From Streptomyces noursei (GTDB taxonomy: Bacteria; Actinomycetota; Actinomycetes; Streptomycetales; Streptomycetaceae), in NCBI RefSeq assembly GCF_016917755.1, contig NZ_CP070326.1, forward strand, positions 7,378,001-7,442,000: a stretch of DNA of 64,000 nucleotides. Direction: 5' to 3'. A program made the translations under genes and the position numbers. This document shows, piece by piece, positions 8,340 to 17,198 of this stretch. The stretch's first letter is position 1. Every line of letters begins with the position of its first letter. The notes under the pieces were generated by a model, which was given only the letters and a program-made list of their open reading frames with translations, was not told the origin of the DNA and did not search any database.

Positions 8340-9158
8340 ATGACGCCGCCCGCCGCCCCCGCACTGCACCACACCACCGACGGCCCGCCCGGCACCCCAC
8401 CGCTCGTCCTCGGCCCGTCGCTGGGCACCACGCTCTCCGTGTGGGACCCCCAACTCCCGGCCCTGGCCGGCCGGTTCCACGTCGTCCGCTGGGACCTGCC
8501 GGGCCACGGCGGCACCCCCGTCGACGCGCTGGCCGACCCCGGGACGACCACCGTGCCCGAACTGGCCGGCCTGGTCCTGGAGCTCGCCGACGCCCGCGGC
8601 CTCGACCGGTTCGCCTACGCCGGGGCGTCGCTGGGCGGCGCGGTGGGCGCCTGGCTCGCCGCCCACCACCCGAGCCGGGTCGCCTCGCTCGCCCTGATCT
8701 GCTCCTCCGCCCGGTTCGGCGAGCCGGCCGGCTGGCGCGAACGGGCCGCCCTGGTGCGCGCCAAGGGCACCGACGTGGTCGCCGACCCTGCCGCCGGCCG
8801 CTGGTTCACCCCCGCCTTCGCCACCTCACCGGAGGCCACCGCCCTGGTCGAGGCGCTGCGCCGGGACGTCTCCCCCGAGGGGTACGCGGCCTGCTGCGAC
8901 GCCCTCGCCGTCTTCGACCTGCGCACCGCGCTGCCCCGGATCGGCGCCCCGACCCTCGTCGTGGCGGGCCGCGCCGACCCGGCCACCCCGCCCGCGCACG
9001 CCCGGGAACTCGCCGACGGCATCCCGGGCGCCAGCCTCGTCGAACTGTCCGGCGCCGCCCACCTCGCCGGCGTCGAGCGGCCCGCCGAGGTCCTCGCCGC
9101 CCTCCTCGCCCACCTCGCCCCGCTCCACACCGACCCCGCCCCAGGAACGGACCTCTGA
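8340..9158 (+). CDS. pcaD: 3-oxoadipate enol-lactonase (stand-alone PcaD)
   Basis: A 272-residue alpha/beta hydrolase that converts 3-oxoadipate enol-lactone to 3-oxoadipate. The triad is visible: Ser97 in YAGASLGG, Asp near 213 in GRADPATPP, and His241 in AAHLAGVE. Oxyanion region DLPGHG is present. Many Streptomyces have PcaL, a PcaD-PcaC fusion of about 370-440 residues; here the carboxymuconolactone decarboxylase half is absent. ATG 8340 follows CAGGAG. The stop overlaps the pobA ATG. Another alpha/beta hydrolase is possible, but the context favours PcaD. Confidence 0.85.
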   Translation: MTPPAAPALHHTTDGPPGTPPLVLGPSLGTTLSVWDPQLPALAGRFHVVRWDLPGHGGTPVDALADPGTTTVPELAGLVLELADARGLDRFAYAGASLGGAVGAWLAAHHPSRVASLALICSSARFGEPAGWRERAALVRAKGTDVVADPAAGRWFTPAFATSPEATALVEALRRDVSPEGYAACCDALAVFDLRTALPRIGAPTLVVAGRADPATPPAHARELADGIPGASLVELSGAAHLAGVERPAEVLAALLAHLAPLHTDPAPGTDL

Positions 9159-10357
9159 TGCCCCGCACCCCCGCTCCACCGAGGGACACCACCGTCGGCA
9201 TCATCGGCGGCGGGCCGGCCGGACTGCTGCTCGCCCGGCTGCTGCACCGCGCCGGCATCGACTGCGTGGTGCTGGAGAGCCGGGACCGCGCCTACGTCGA
9301 GCAGCGGCAGCGCGCCGGAATCCTCGAACAGGGCACCACCGACGTCCTGCGCGCCTGCGGGGCGGGGGAGCGACTGGACCGCGAGGGGCTGGTCCACGAC
9401 GGCATCGAGCTGCGCTTCGACCGGCGCTCCCACCGCCTCGACTTCCCGGCGCTCACCGACGGCCGCCGGGTCACCGTCTACGCCCAGACGGAGGTCGTCA
9501 AGGACCTGATAGCGCTCCAGCTCGCCGAGGGCCCGCCGCTGCTGTTCGGCGCCCGCGCGCTCGCGGTCACCGGCGCGGACACCGACCGGCCCCGTGTCCA
9601 CTACGCACACGACGGCCGCGAGCACACCCTGGCCTGCGCCTACGTCGTCGGCTGCGACGGCTTCCACGGCGTGGCCCGGCAGGCGATCCCGGAGTCCGCC
9701 CGCCGCACCTTCACCCGCCGCTACCCCTACTCCTGGCTCGGCGTCCTCGCCGACGTCCCGCCCTCCCGCGACGAGTTGGTCTACGCCCACTCCGACCGCG
9801 GCTTCGCCCTGCTCAGCATGCGCACCCCCACCGTCAGCCGGCTCTACCTCCAGGTCCCCAACGACACCGACCCGGCGGACTGGCCCGACGAGCGGATCTG
9901 GGCGGAACTCCAGGCCCGTGCCGCCGTCGACACCGCCCCCTGGAAACCGGCCCGCGGCCCGCTCACCGCCAAGGCGGTCCTCCCGCTGCGCAGTTCGGTC
10001 ACCGAGCCGATGCGCTGGGGCCGGATCCTGCTGGCCGGCGACGCCGCCCACATCGTCCCGCCCACCGGCGCCAAGGGCCTCAACCTCGCGGTCGCCGACG
10101 TCACCGTGCTGGCCCGTGCGCTGACGCACCGGCACCGGACCGGATCGGCGGAGCTGCTCGACGCCTACTCCGCCACCTGTCTGCGCCGGGTCTGGCGCGC
10201 CGAGCACTTCTCGCACTTCATGACCACGGCCCTGCACACCGACCCCGAGCAGAGCCCCTTCGACACCCGGCTGCAGCTCTCCCAGCTCGACCGGATCGCC
10301 GGCTCCTGGCACGCCGCCGCCGAACTGGCCGAGAACTACACCGGGCTGCCGCTGTAG
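9158..10357 (+). CDS. pobA: 4-hydroxybenzoate 3-monooxygenase
   Basis: A 399-residue FAD monooxygenase that hydroxylates 4-hydroxybenzoate to protocatechuate, the substrate of PcaHG. It shows the Rossmann motif GIIGGGPAGLLLARLLHRAG, the PobA signature ESRDRAYVEQRQRAGILEQG, the DG segment VVGCDGFHGVAR, and the second FAD motif LLAGDAAHIVPPTGAKGLN. Its length matches PobA (about 390-400). It is coupled to pcaD by an ATGA overlap. Its last 22 bp overlap the convergent phosphatase gene. Confidence 0.95.
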   Translation: MPRTPAPPRDTTVGIIGGGPAGLLLARLLHRAGIDCVVLESRDRAYVEQRQRAGILEQGTTDVLRACGAGERLDREGLVHDGIELRFDRRSHRLDFPALTDGRRVTVYAQTEVVKDLIALQLAEGPPLLFGARALAVTGADTDRPRVHYAHDGREHTLACAYVVGCDGFHGVARQAIPESARRTFTRRYPYSWLGVLADVPPSRDELVYAHSDRGFALLSMRTPTVSRLYLQVPNDTDPADWPDERIWAELQARAAVDTAPWKPARGPLTAKAVLPLRSSVTEPMRWGRILLAGDAAHIVPPTGAKGLNLAVADVTVLARALTHRHRTGSAELLDAYSATCLRRVWRAEHFSHFMTTALHTDPEQSPFDTRLQLSQLDRIAGSWHAAAELAENYTGLPL

Positions 10358-11460
10358 TGACCGGCGCCGGGTCCCGGCCGGTCCGGGTCCCGATGACCCC
10401 TGCGGTAGCGCACCAGCAGCATCGCCGCGTCGTCGTGCAGCGGGCCCTCCGCGTGGTCGACCACGTCCTCCCGGACCGCCTGCAACGCCGCCTCCGGGTC
10501 GGGGTCCTTGAGCAGCACGGCCCGCTCGTCGAGGGGATAGAACCAGCCGGCCGAGTCCCGGGCCTCGGTGACCCCGTCGGTGTAGAAGAGCAGCTGGTCA
10601 CCGGGGGCGAACGGCACTTCGTGGGGGACCGGCGCGTCCGGCCGGTGGTCCATCAGGCCCAGCGGCAGGGCGCGTTCCGGCGGCGCCGCGTAGCGGACCT
10701 CGCCGGAGGGGCGGACGACCAGGGGGGAGGGGTGGCCGAAGTTCAGCAGGGTCGCGTTCGGACCGTCGCCGATCTCGGCGAGGACCGCGGTCACGAACCG
10801 CTCGCCGGACAGATGGCGGTTCAGCGCCCGCTCGACCCGGGCGCCGACCGCCGGCAGGTCCGGTTCGTCGTGCGCCGCCTCCCGGAACGCGCCGAGCACC
10901 ACCGCGGCGCTCTCCACCGCCTCCAGGCCCTTGCCCTGCACGTCCCCGACGATGATCCGCACCCCGGCGGGCGAGGTCACCACCTCGTAGAGGTCCCCGC
11001 CGATCCGGGCCTCGGCCACCGCCGAGGTGTACGAGACCGCGATCCGCAGCGGGCCGGCGCCGCGCGGCACCGGCCGCAGCAGCACCCGCTGGGCGACCTC
11101 GGCGATCGACCGGACATTGGCCAGCTCCGCCTCCCGGCGCTGCCGCATCACCGCGGCCACCACGCCGGCGGCGGTCACCCCGGCAACCGACAGCAGCGCG
11201 GTCAGCCCGCGCCGGCTCTCGAACAGCCCGCTGTGCACCCCCAGCCCGACGCAGAGCACCGCCGCGGTCAGCCCGACCAGCGCGGTCCGCCGCCAGCCGC
11301 CGACCAGACCGGCGAACGCCGGCCCCAGCGACACCAGGGGCAGGAAGCCGACCCCCGGGCCCGCGGTGATGTCCACCGCGCTGACCGCGGCCATGACCAG
11401 GTACGGAAGCGCGGCCAGCACGCGGGAGCGGTTGCGCTGCTCCGCCTTCTCCACGGTCAA
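10336..11460 (-). CDS. Membrane-anchored SpoIIE-family PP2C phosphatase
   Basis: A 374-residue protein with three to four N-terminal membrane helices (residues about 10-95) and a cytoplasmic SpoIIE/RsbU-type PP2C domain. Metal-binding signatures are ARIGGDLYEVV, GDVQGKGLEA and FYTDGVTEAR. Such phosphatases dephosphorylate anti-anti-sigma factors in partner-switch pathways; the substrate is not encoded beside it. TTG 11460 is chosen for its GGAG seven bases upstream; GTG 11454 is an alternative. Upstream frame sequence to 12036 is a shadow of the neighbouring genes. Confidence 0.88.
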   Translation of the reverse strand: MTVEKAEQRNRSRVLAALPYLVMAAVSAVDITAGPGVGFLPLVSLGPAFAGLVGGWRRTALVGLTAAVLCVGLGVHSGLFESRRGLTALLSVAGVTAAGVVAAVMRQRREAELANVRSIAEVAQRVLLRPVPRGAGPLRIAVSYTSAVAEARIGGDLYEVVTSPAGVRIIVGDVQGKGLEAVESAAVVLGAFREAAHDEPDLPAVGARVERALNRHLSGERFVTAVLAEIGDGPNATLLNFGHPSPLVVRPSGEVRYAAPPERALPLGLMDHRPDAPVPHEVPFAPGDQLLFYTDGVTEARDSAGWFYPLDERAVLLKDPDPEAALQAVREDVVDHAEGPLHDDAAMLLVRYRRGHRDPDRPGPGAGHYSGSPV

Positions 11461-11589
11461 AGGTCCACTCCGGCGTTGTGACGGCTCGGGGACCGGATGG
11501 CCGGCGGTCCCCGAGGGGCGATCGCTTGCGGGGCCGGCCACGGTCCGTTCGACTGTCCGAAACCGTCCTCCGGGCCCCCGACCTGAGCA

Positions 11590-11606
11590 TATGCAACATT
11601 TGCCGG
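11590..11606. promoter_or_regulatory. TATGCAACA-nn-TGCCGG motif, copy 1
   Basis: This 17-base site about 130 bp upstream of the SpoIIE phosphatase recurs at 41635-41651 with two central mismatches. It may be a shared regulator site. The surrounding 260-bp gap (11461-11720) shows nothing else. Confidence 0.25.
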
Positions 11607-11720
11607 GCTGACGGACGGGGAGTACGCGGCCGTTACCGAATCGCAGCGGCACGGGGTGGTCCACCGGGGCCGGACGACGCGAGTGCGAGGACAGGAACCC
11701 GCGCGGTCCTGGGGCAGGCC

Positions 11721-11972
11721 CTAAGGGAGGAACGACCGCGCGGCGTTCACCCTGCCGGGGCGCAGGATGCGGATCGGGCCGCGGTTGCAGTCGGGGCAGT
11801 CCGCACGGGTCAGCGGAGAGGGCACCCGGCGGCCGTGGGCGAAGTAGTCGGCGCGGCGGTGGCCCGCCAGATCGGTGGTGTGCCGGATCTCGTACTCCTC
11901 CTCCCACCCGTGCCCGCAGTGCAGGCAGACGAACGAGTACGCCTCGTGAACCGTCTCGGTGTCCCTTTCCAT
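11721..11972 (-). CDS. Small zinc-ribbon protein
   Basis: An 83-residue soluble protein with paired cysteines CLHCGHGW near the N-terminus and CPDCNRG near residue 60, a four-cysteine zinc ribbon. The middle (EEEYEIRHTTDL) is acidic and the tail is basic. It looks like a conserved Streptomyces hypothetical of unknown function. ATG 11972 was chosen, with a GAGAGAGGG purine run upstream. It lies alone between the phosphatase and the esterase, all on the minus strand with gaps. Confidence 0.75.
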   Translation of the reverse strand: MERDTETVHEAYSFVCLHCGHGWEEEYEIRHTTDLAGHRRADYFAHGRRVPSPLTRADCPDCNRGPIRILRPGRVNAARSFLP

Positions 11973-12087
11973 GGTCACCACGCCCTCTCTCCGGGGCCGT
12001 CGCACCCGCGGCGGCGCCGGACGGATCCTGCCGCACCTCCCATTATTGCGCCGCTCCGGCGCATCCGCGGCGGCGCCGGAGCGGCCC

Positions 12088-13293
12088 TCAGGCCCGGCCA
12101 CGGACCTCCGCCAGCGCCTCGTACACCGCCGCCACCAGCGCCCGGCTCCGCGGATCCTCGCCGCTGGTGCCACCCCCGAAGCGGTTCATCGTGTACGCGT
12201 AGGACAGTCCGTTCTCCGGGTCCGCGAAGGCGTACGAACCGCCCGCGCCGCCGTGCCCGAACGCCCGCGGATTGGGGCCCGCCTGCCCCCGGTCGTTGAG
12301 CATGTAGCCCAGCCCCCAGCGGAACGCGGTGGCGGTGCCCTCCGGGACGAGCGCGCCCAGCGTCAGGTCCGGCTCGTCCGGCCGGCTCTGCGAACTGCGC
12401 AGCGCCTCCAGGGTGGCGGGCCCGACCAGTCGGCCGCCGGCCAGCGCCGCGTAGACGGCGGCCAGGCCGCGCGCCGAGGCGTGGGCGTTGCTGGCCGGGA
12501 TCTCGGCCGAGCGGTAGGCGGCGCTGTTGACGTCGCCGATCGGGACGTAGCGCAGCGCCAGTGTGACCGGGGCCAGCGGATGCTCCTCGATGGCGCGCAC
12601 CGGGGGGAGCGGCGCATCCGGGAAGCGCTCGGCGAGCAGCGCGTCGCCCAGCTGCCCGACCATGTCGGCGCACCGCGGGTGCTCCTCGGCGGGGGTGCCG
12701 ATGAAGAGGTCGGCGCCGAGCGGCCCGGTGATCTCGCTGCGCAGGAACGCCCCCAGCGACTGCCCGGTGATCCGCCGGACCACCTCGCCCACCAGATACC
12801 CGAACGTCGTCGCGTGATAGCCCTGCGCGGTCCCCGGCTCCCACCACGGCGGGGTGTGCGCCAGGGCGTCGCAGACGTACTCCCAGTCGTAGGCGCGGCC
12901 CTCGGCCAGGGGCTCGCGGGGCGCGAGCAACCCGGCGCGGTGGCAGAGCAGCCAGCGCACCGGTATGGCCTCCTTTCCCGCACAGGCGAATTCCGGCCAG
13001 TAGCGGGAGACCGGGGCGTCCAGGTCCAACTCGCCCCGGTCCACCAGGAGATGGGCGCACAGCGCGGTCATCCCCTTGGACGTCGAGTAGACGTTGACCA
13101 GGGTGTCGCGCTCCCAGGTGCGGCTGCCGGCCGCGTCCGCGTGACCGCCCCACAGGTCCACCACCGGCTCGCCGTCCCACGTCACCGCGACCGCCGCGCC
13201 GATCTCCCGGTGCTCGCGGAAGTTCCGCTCGAACGCGCGCCGCACCCCCTCGAAACCCGGTGCGCAGTGGCCTTTGACGGTGGCGGCTTCCAC
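12088..13293 (-). CDS. Beta-lactamase-fold serine hydrolase (EstB/LACTB type)
   Basis: A 401-residue class C beta-lactamase-like protein, likely an esterase or peptidase. The nucleophile motif is STSK (Ser70, Lys73), the Tyr motif is in GYHATTFGYLVGEVV, and the third motif is HGGAGGS near residue 350. No signal peptide is seen, so it is probably cytoplasmic. GTG 13293 follows GAGGAG at good spacing. The frame remains open upstream only over non-coding sequence and the antisense of the isochorismatase-like gene. Confidence 0.9.
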   Translation of the reverse strand: MEAATVKGHCAPGFEGVRRAFERNFREHREIGAAVAVTWDGEPVVDLWGGHADAAGSRTWERDTLVNVYSTSKGMTALCAHLLVDRGELDLDAPVSRYWPEFACAGKEAIPVRWLLCHRAGLLAPREPLAEGRAYDWEYVCDALAHTPPWWEPGTAQGYHATTFGYLVGEVVRRITGQSLGAFLRSEITGPLGADLFIGTPAEEHPRCADMVGQLGDALLAERFPDAPLPPVRAIEEHPLAPVTLALRYVPIGDVNSAAYRSAEIPASNAHASARGLAAVYAALAGGRLVGPATLEALRSSQSRPDEPDLTLGALVPEGTATAFRWGLGYMLNDRGQAGPNPRAFGHGGAGGSYAFADPENGLSYAYTMNRFGGGTSGEDPRSRALVAAVYEALAEVRGRA

Positions 13294-13495
13294 AGTGGCT
13301 CTCCTCGCGTCGTCGCGGTGCGGTCGGGCGGCGCGCCCCGCCGCCCGGACGCCCGCGCGCGGAGCACGACGCACCCCGGCCGTGGAGCACGTACGGATGA
13401 TCCGTCCGGGTCGATGCCTGTGGCAACCATGCCTGTCCGGCCAGAAGTGTTCCCGCCCGTCCGGACCAATGTCGCGGCACGGGATGATGGCTGCC

Positions 13496-14155
13496 ATGAC
13501 TGCCCCGACCGCCGCTGCGATCCACCCCGTCCAGGCCCTCCTCGTCGTCGACGTGCAAGCCGCGTTCGTCTCCGGGCGGGAGGCGGTCCCCGACGCGGAC
13601 CGGGTGCTGCGCTGCACCCGCGACCTGCTCTCCCGGGCGCGCGCGGCCGGTGCCCTCGTCGTCCACCTCCAGAACGACGGCGAACCGGGCGCCGTCGACG
13701 CGCCGCACACCCCCGGCTGGGAACTCCACCTGCCCGTCGAGCCCGGCCCCCGCGAGCGGGTCGTCCGCAAGACCGAGGACGACGGCTTCGCGGACACCCC
13801 GCTCGGCGACCTGCTCACCGGCGCCGGCGTGACCGAACTCGTCGTCTGCGGCGTGCTTTCCGAGATGTGCGTGGCCGCCACCGCGCGCACCGCGCTGGCC
13901 CGGGGGCATCGCGTCGTCCTGCCGCACGACGCGCACGCCACCTATGACATCCCCGCCGCGCCCGGCATCAGCGACACCGTCCCGGCCGCGATGTCCTCCC
14001 GGGCCGCCGAATGGGCCCTCGGCGACGAGGTCGAGATCGTCCCGCACGCCGCCGCCGTGCCCTTCACCGCCGCGCCCGGCCCTGCCGTCCGGCCCGCCGC
14101 CGCGCCCGGTCTCCCGGTCAGCCCCGCTGCTCCGCCGCCTTCTCCAGTGCGGTGA
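13496..14155 (+). CDS. Isochorismatase-family cysteine hydrolase
   Basis: A 219-residue hydrolase with the catalytic Asp19 in LLVVDVQAAF, Lys92 in VRKTEDDGF and Cys125 in LSEMCVAAT. Substrates in this family include isochorismate, nicotinamide and N-carbamoyl compounds; nothing here fixes it. The last 30 residues are Pro/Ala-rich and overlap the convergent lipase gene by 38 bp. ATG 13496 is chosen; in-frame ATGs at 13484 and 13487 are possible. Confidence 0.88.
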   Translation: MTAPTAAAIHPVQALLVVDVQAAFVSGREAVPDADRVLRCTRDLLSRARAAGALVVHLQNDGEPGAVDAPHTPGWELHLPVEPGPRERVVRKTEDDGFADTPLGDLLTGAGVTELVVCGVLSEMCVAATARTALARGHRVVLPHDAHATYDIPAAPGISDTVPAAMSSRAAEWALGDEVEIVPHAAAVPFTAAPGPAVRPAAAPGLPVSPAAPPPSPVR

Positions 14156-14948
14156 CGTACGCCGCGATGAAGTGGTCCCGCACGCCGTCCGAGGCGGGGG
14201 CCAGCAGATCGGCGGTGAGGCCCCGGCCGCGGTCCAGCAGGCCGCCGATCAGCGGCATGGTGTTGTGCACCGCGCCCCGGGAGTCGATGTAGCGCAGCGC
14301 GGAGACATGGCGGAAGACCGGCTCCGGCGGGAGCTGGGGGACGATGTCGTTGTTGTTGACGAAGCGGTACATGCGGTCGGTGAAGGCGGAGTTGAACTCC
14401 TTGGCCAGGACCGGGTCGCAGGTGCGGGGCTGGCCGAAGGTGTAGACGCCGTCGGCGGTCAGCTTCGGGTCCTCGAAGTGGAGCCGGGCGCCGGCCAGCA
14501 TCGCCAGCGCCCCGCCCAGACTGTGGCCGGTGAAGTAGAGCGCCTGGTCGTTGTCCCGGAACTCCTTGAGCGTGGTGAGGACCTGCGGCCAGACCGACTC
14601 CAGCGCCTCGGCGAAGCCGTAGTGGACGTGGCCCCGGCCGCCGGGGCCGGGCCATGGCGGGGTGGTGGCGTCGGACAGCCAGTCCCGCAGCTCGGCGGGC
14701 TCGGTGCCGCGGAACGCGGTGATGATCATGTCTCGCCCGCCGAGGGTGTACGCCTGCGTGTCCTGGAGGGGGAACGGCGGGCGGAAGGCGGTGTGGTGGT
14801 GGCGCACCCGGTCGAACCCCCACTCCCGGGCAGCGGCCTCGATGGTCTGCTCGCCCTGGTACGCGAGCTCGGCGGCGCGCACCATGCACACCGCCTGGCG
14901 GAGGCTGTAGCCGGTGGCCTGCTGGTCGACGCGGGGACTACTGGTCAA
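14118..14948 (-). CDS. Class 3 lipase-like alpha/beta hydrolase
   Basis: A 276-residue protein with the fungal-lipase (class 3) pattern: ITAFRGTEP, then the nucleophile elbow FTGHSLGGALA with Ser143, then TFGQPRTCD and FVNNNDIVPQLPP containing the Asp. No secretion signal is visible, so it is probably cytoplasmic. TTG 14948 follows AGGAGCCCCCC at good spacing. Confidence 0.88.
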   Translation of the reverse strand: MTSSPRVDQQATGYSLRQAVCMVRAAELAYQGEQTIEAAAREWGFDRVRHHHTAFRPPFPLQDTQAYTLGGRDMIITAFRGTEPAELRDWLSDATTPPWPGPGGRGHVHYGFAEALESVWPQVLTTLKEFRDNDQALYFTGHSLGGALAMLAGARLHFEDPKLTADGVYTFGQPRTCDPVLAKEFNSAFTDRMYRFVNNNDIVPQLPPEPVFRHVSALRYIDSRGAVHNTMPLIGGLLDRGRGLTADLLAPASDGVRDHFIAAYVTALEKAAEQRG

Positions 14949-15160
14949 CGGGGGGCTCCTGGAGGGGTGCGGACGGCAGTGACGACAGGGCGACTACAGA
15001 GAGCGCGCTCTGACTACACACCGTAACCCCTTGCTGGTGCGGCGAGCAGGTGCGCCCGTTTAAACCACTCGTTCGAGCCTCGGGTCGCACACACCGTGGC
15101 GCGGAGTGAGCCTGGAAGCGACCGGTACCCACCGACCGGCACCCACAGGAAGGGCCCACC

Positions 15161-15571
15161 GTGAACAGCGTGGAACAGGCGTCACACCCGGAACACCCAT
15201 CGGCCGAGGTCGTGGTGGAGGTCGAGGGCTGCAGGACGGCGGACGCCCACGCCGTCTTCAGCGCCCTGCGCACCGCCTTCCGCTCCGACCGGGCCCCCGA
15301 CGACGTGCCCCAGGAGATGGCCGGCCCCGGCACGACGGTGTGGACCTCCACCGTCGACGTCAGCGAGCGCGGCACCGAGCCGGAGCCGCGACGGCTGACC
15401 GCCCCCGTCACCGTCAGCCTCCAGGGCGGCTACTGGGCGGTGGACCAGCTGTGCGCGGGCCTGCGGCCGGCGTTCGCGGTCACCGTCCTCGGCACCGCCG
15501 CCGGCGACCAGGAGAAGGAGGTCGAACTGCGGCTGGAGACCCTGCGGCGGCTCGTCACGAGGGGCGCCTGA
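15161..15571 (+). CDS. Conserved hypothetical, first gene of the molybdoenzyme operon
   Basis: A 136-residue soluble protein I cannot place. It is acidic with alternating strand and helix prediction: AEVVVEVEGCRTADAHAVF, an internal VTVSLQGGYWAVDQL, and a C-terminal helix EKEVELRLETLRRLV. GTG 15161 follows CAGGAAGGG. Its TGA overlaps the ATG of the iron-sulfur subunit, so it is translationally coupled to the aldehyde oxidoreductase and may assist assembly or regulation. It does not resemble XdhC-type insertion chaperones. Confidence 0.7.
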   Translation: MNSVEQASHPEHPSAEVVVEVEGCRTADAHAVFSALRTAFRSDRAPDDVPQEMAGPGTTVWTSTVDVSERGTEPEPRRLTAPVTVSLQGGYWAVDQLCAGLRPAFAVTVLGTAAGDQEKEVELRLETLRRLVTRGA

Positions 15572-16179
15572 TGGCGCCGGGGGAGGGCCGCCCGGACGAC
15601 ACCGGCGGCCCCCACCCGGTCAACGGCCGCCGCTCCGAACTGACCCTCACCGTCAACGGCACCCGGCACACCCTGACCCTCGACCACCGCACCACCGTCC
15701 TGGACCTGCTCCGCGAGCACCTCGGCCTCACCGGCGCCAAGAAGGGCTGCGACCACGGGCAGTGCGGCGCCTGCACCGTCCTGGTCGAGGGTCGGCGCGC
15801 GAACAGCTGCCTGCTGCTGGCCGTGGCGCACGACGGCCGCCGGATCACCACCGTCGAGGGCCTCGCCGACGGCGAGCGGCTGCACCCCCTCCAGGAAGCC
15901 TTCCTGGACCGCGACGCCCTCCAGTGCGGCTACTGCACCCCCGGCCAGATCTGCTCGGCGGTCGGCGTCCTGGCCGAGGCGGCCGACGGCTTCCCCTCCC
16001 TCGTCACGCCGGACACCGCGCGGTCCGGGGCGCCGGTGGCGCTCACCGCCGACGAGATCCGGGAGCGGATGAGCGGCAACCTGTGCCGCTGCGGCGCCTA
16101 CCCCCGGATCGTCGAGGCGGTCGCCGACGCGGCGGCCACGGGGGCGGCGGTCACCGGGGCGGGGGTGACCGGCGGATGA
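15571..16179 (+). CDS. Aldehyde oxidoreductase 2Fe-2S subunit (PaoA-like)
   Basis: A 202-residue small subunit of a xanthine-oxidase-family molybdenum enzyme. The plant-type cluster motif is GCDHGQCGACTVLV with a later NSC, and the second cluster motif is CGYCTPGQ with LCRCGAY. It carries electrons from the molybdopterin subunit to FAD. Unlike E. coli PaoA it has no Tat signal, so the complex should be cytoplasmic. An insertion of about 25 residues (GFPSLVTPDTARSGAPVAL) lies between the CGYC motif and the last cysteines, as in YagT/PaoA relatives. Start and stop overlap both neighbours. Confidence 0.92.
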   Translation: MAPGEGRPDDTGGPHPVNGRRSELTLTVNGTRHTLTLDHRTTVLDLLREHLGLTGAKKGCDHGQCGACTVLVEGRRANSCLLLAVAHDGRRITTVEGLADGERLHPLQEAFLDRDALQCGYCTPGQICSAVGVLAEAADGFPSLVTPDTARSGAPVALTADEIRERMSGNLCRCGAYPRIVEAVADAAATGAAVTGAGVTGG

Positions 16180-17171
16180 GGCCGTTCGGATACCTGCGGG
16201 TCGCCAGCGTCGACGAGGCGGTGCGGGCCGCGGCCGGGCAGCCCGGCGCCCAGTTCCTCGCCGGCGGCACCAACCTCGTGGATCTGATGAAGCTCGGCGT
16301 GGAGGCCCCGCGCACCCTGATCGACATCGGCCGGCTCCCGCTGGACCGCGTCGAGGAACTGCCGGACGGCGGGCTGCGGATCGGCGCCCTGGTCCGCAAC
16401 GCCGACCTCGCCGCGGTGCCCGCCGTCCGCGACCGCTACCCGGTGCTCTCCCAGGCCCTGCTGGCCGGCGCCTCCGGGCAGCTCCGCAACACCGCCACCA
16501 CCGGCGGCAACCTCCTCCAGCGCACCCGTTGCGGCTACTTCCAGGACGTCTCCAAGCCCTGCAACAAACGGGAGCCGGGGACCGGCTGCCCGGCCCGCGA
16601 GGGCGCCCACCGCGACCTCGCCGTGCTCGGCCACTCCGCGCACTGCGTCGCCACCCAGCCCTCCGACATGGCGGTCGCCCTCGCCGCCCTGGACGCCACC
16701 GTGTGCCTGCACGGCCCCGAGGGCGAACGCACCGTCCCCGCCACCGAGTTCCACCGGCTGCCCGGCGACAGCCCCGAACGCGACACCGAGATCCGGCTCG
16801 GCGAACTGCTCACCGCCGTCGAACTGCCGCCGGCCCGCCCCGGCGCCCGCTCCCGCTACCGCAAGGCCCGCGACCGGGCCTCGTTCGCCTTCGCGCTGGC
16901 CTCCGTCGCCGCCGTGCTCACCGTCCGCGACGGCACCGTCGAGCACGCCGCCCTCGCCTTCGGCGGGCTCGCCCACCGCCCCTGGCGGGCCCGCGCCGCC
17001 GAGGCCGTGCTGCGCGGCGCGCCCGCCACCGAGGAGCACTTCGCCCGCGCCGCCGACGCCGAACTCGCCGCCGCCGCACCGCTGCGCGACAACGGCTTCA
17101 AGGTCCCGCTGGCCCGCGCCCTCGCCGTCGGCGTGCTCACCGACCTCGCCGGCCGCGCCGCGCACGGCTGA
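16176..17171 (+). CDS. Aldehyde oxidoreductase FAD subunit with extra 4Fe-4S loop (PaoB-like)
   Basis: A 331-residue medium subunit. The FAD-binding motifs are FLAGGTNLVDLMK and TTGGNLLQRTRCGYF. The loop from RCGYFQD through PCNKREPGTGCPAREG to HCVATQPSDMAVAL carries four cysteines in the same arrangement as E. coli PaoB (YagS), where they hold an additional 4Fe-4S cluster. That separates it from ordinary xanthine dehydrogenases. ATG 16176 overlaps the previous stop in ATGA. Confidence 0.92.
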   Translation: MRPFGYLRVASVDEAVRAAAGQPGAQFLAGGTNLVDLMKLGVEAPRTLIDIGRLPLDRVEELPDGGLRIGALVRNADLAAVPAVRDRYPVLSQALLAGASGQLRNTATTGGNLLQRTRCGYFQDVSKPCNKREPGTGCPAREGAHRDLAVLGHSAHCVATQPSDMAVALAALDATVCLHGPEGERTVPATEFHRLPGDSPERDTEIRLGELLTAVELPPARPGARSRYRKARDRASFAFALASVAAVLTVRDGTVEHAALAFGGLAHRPWRARAAEAVLRGAPATEEHFARAADAELAAAAPLRDNGFKVPLARALAVGVLTDLAGRAAHG

Positions 17172-17198
17172 CCCGCCCCGACCGCAAGGACCCGCGCC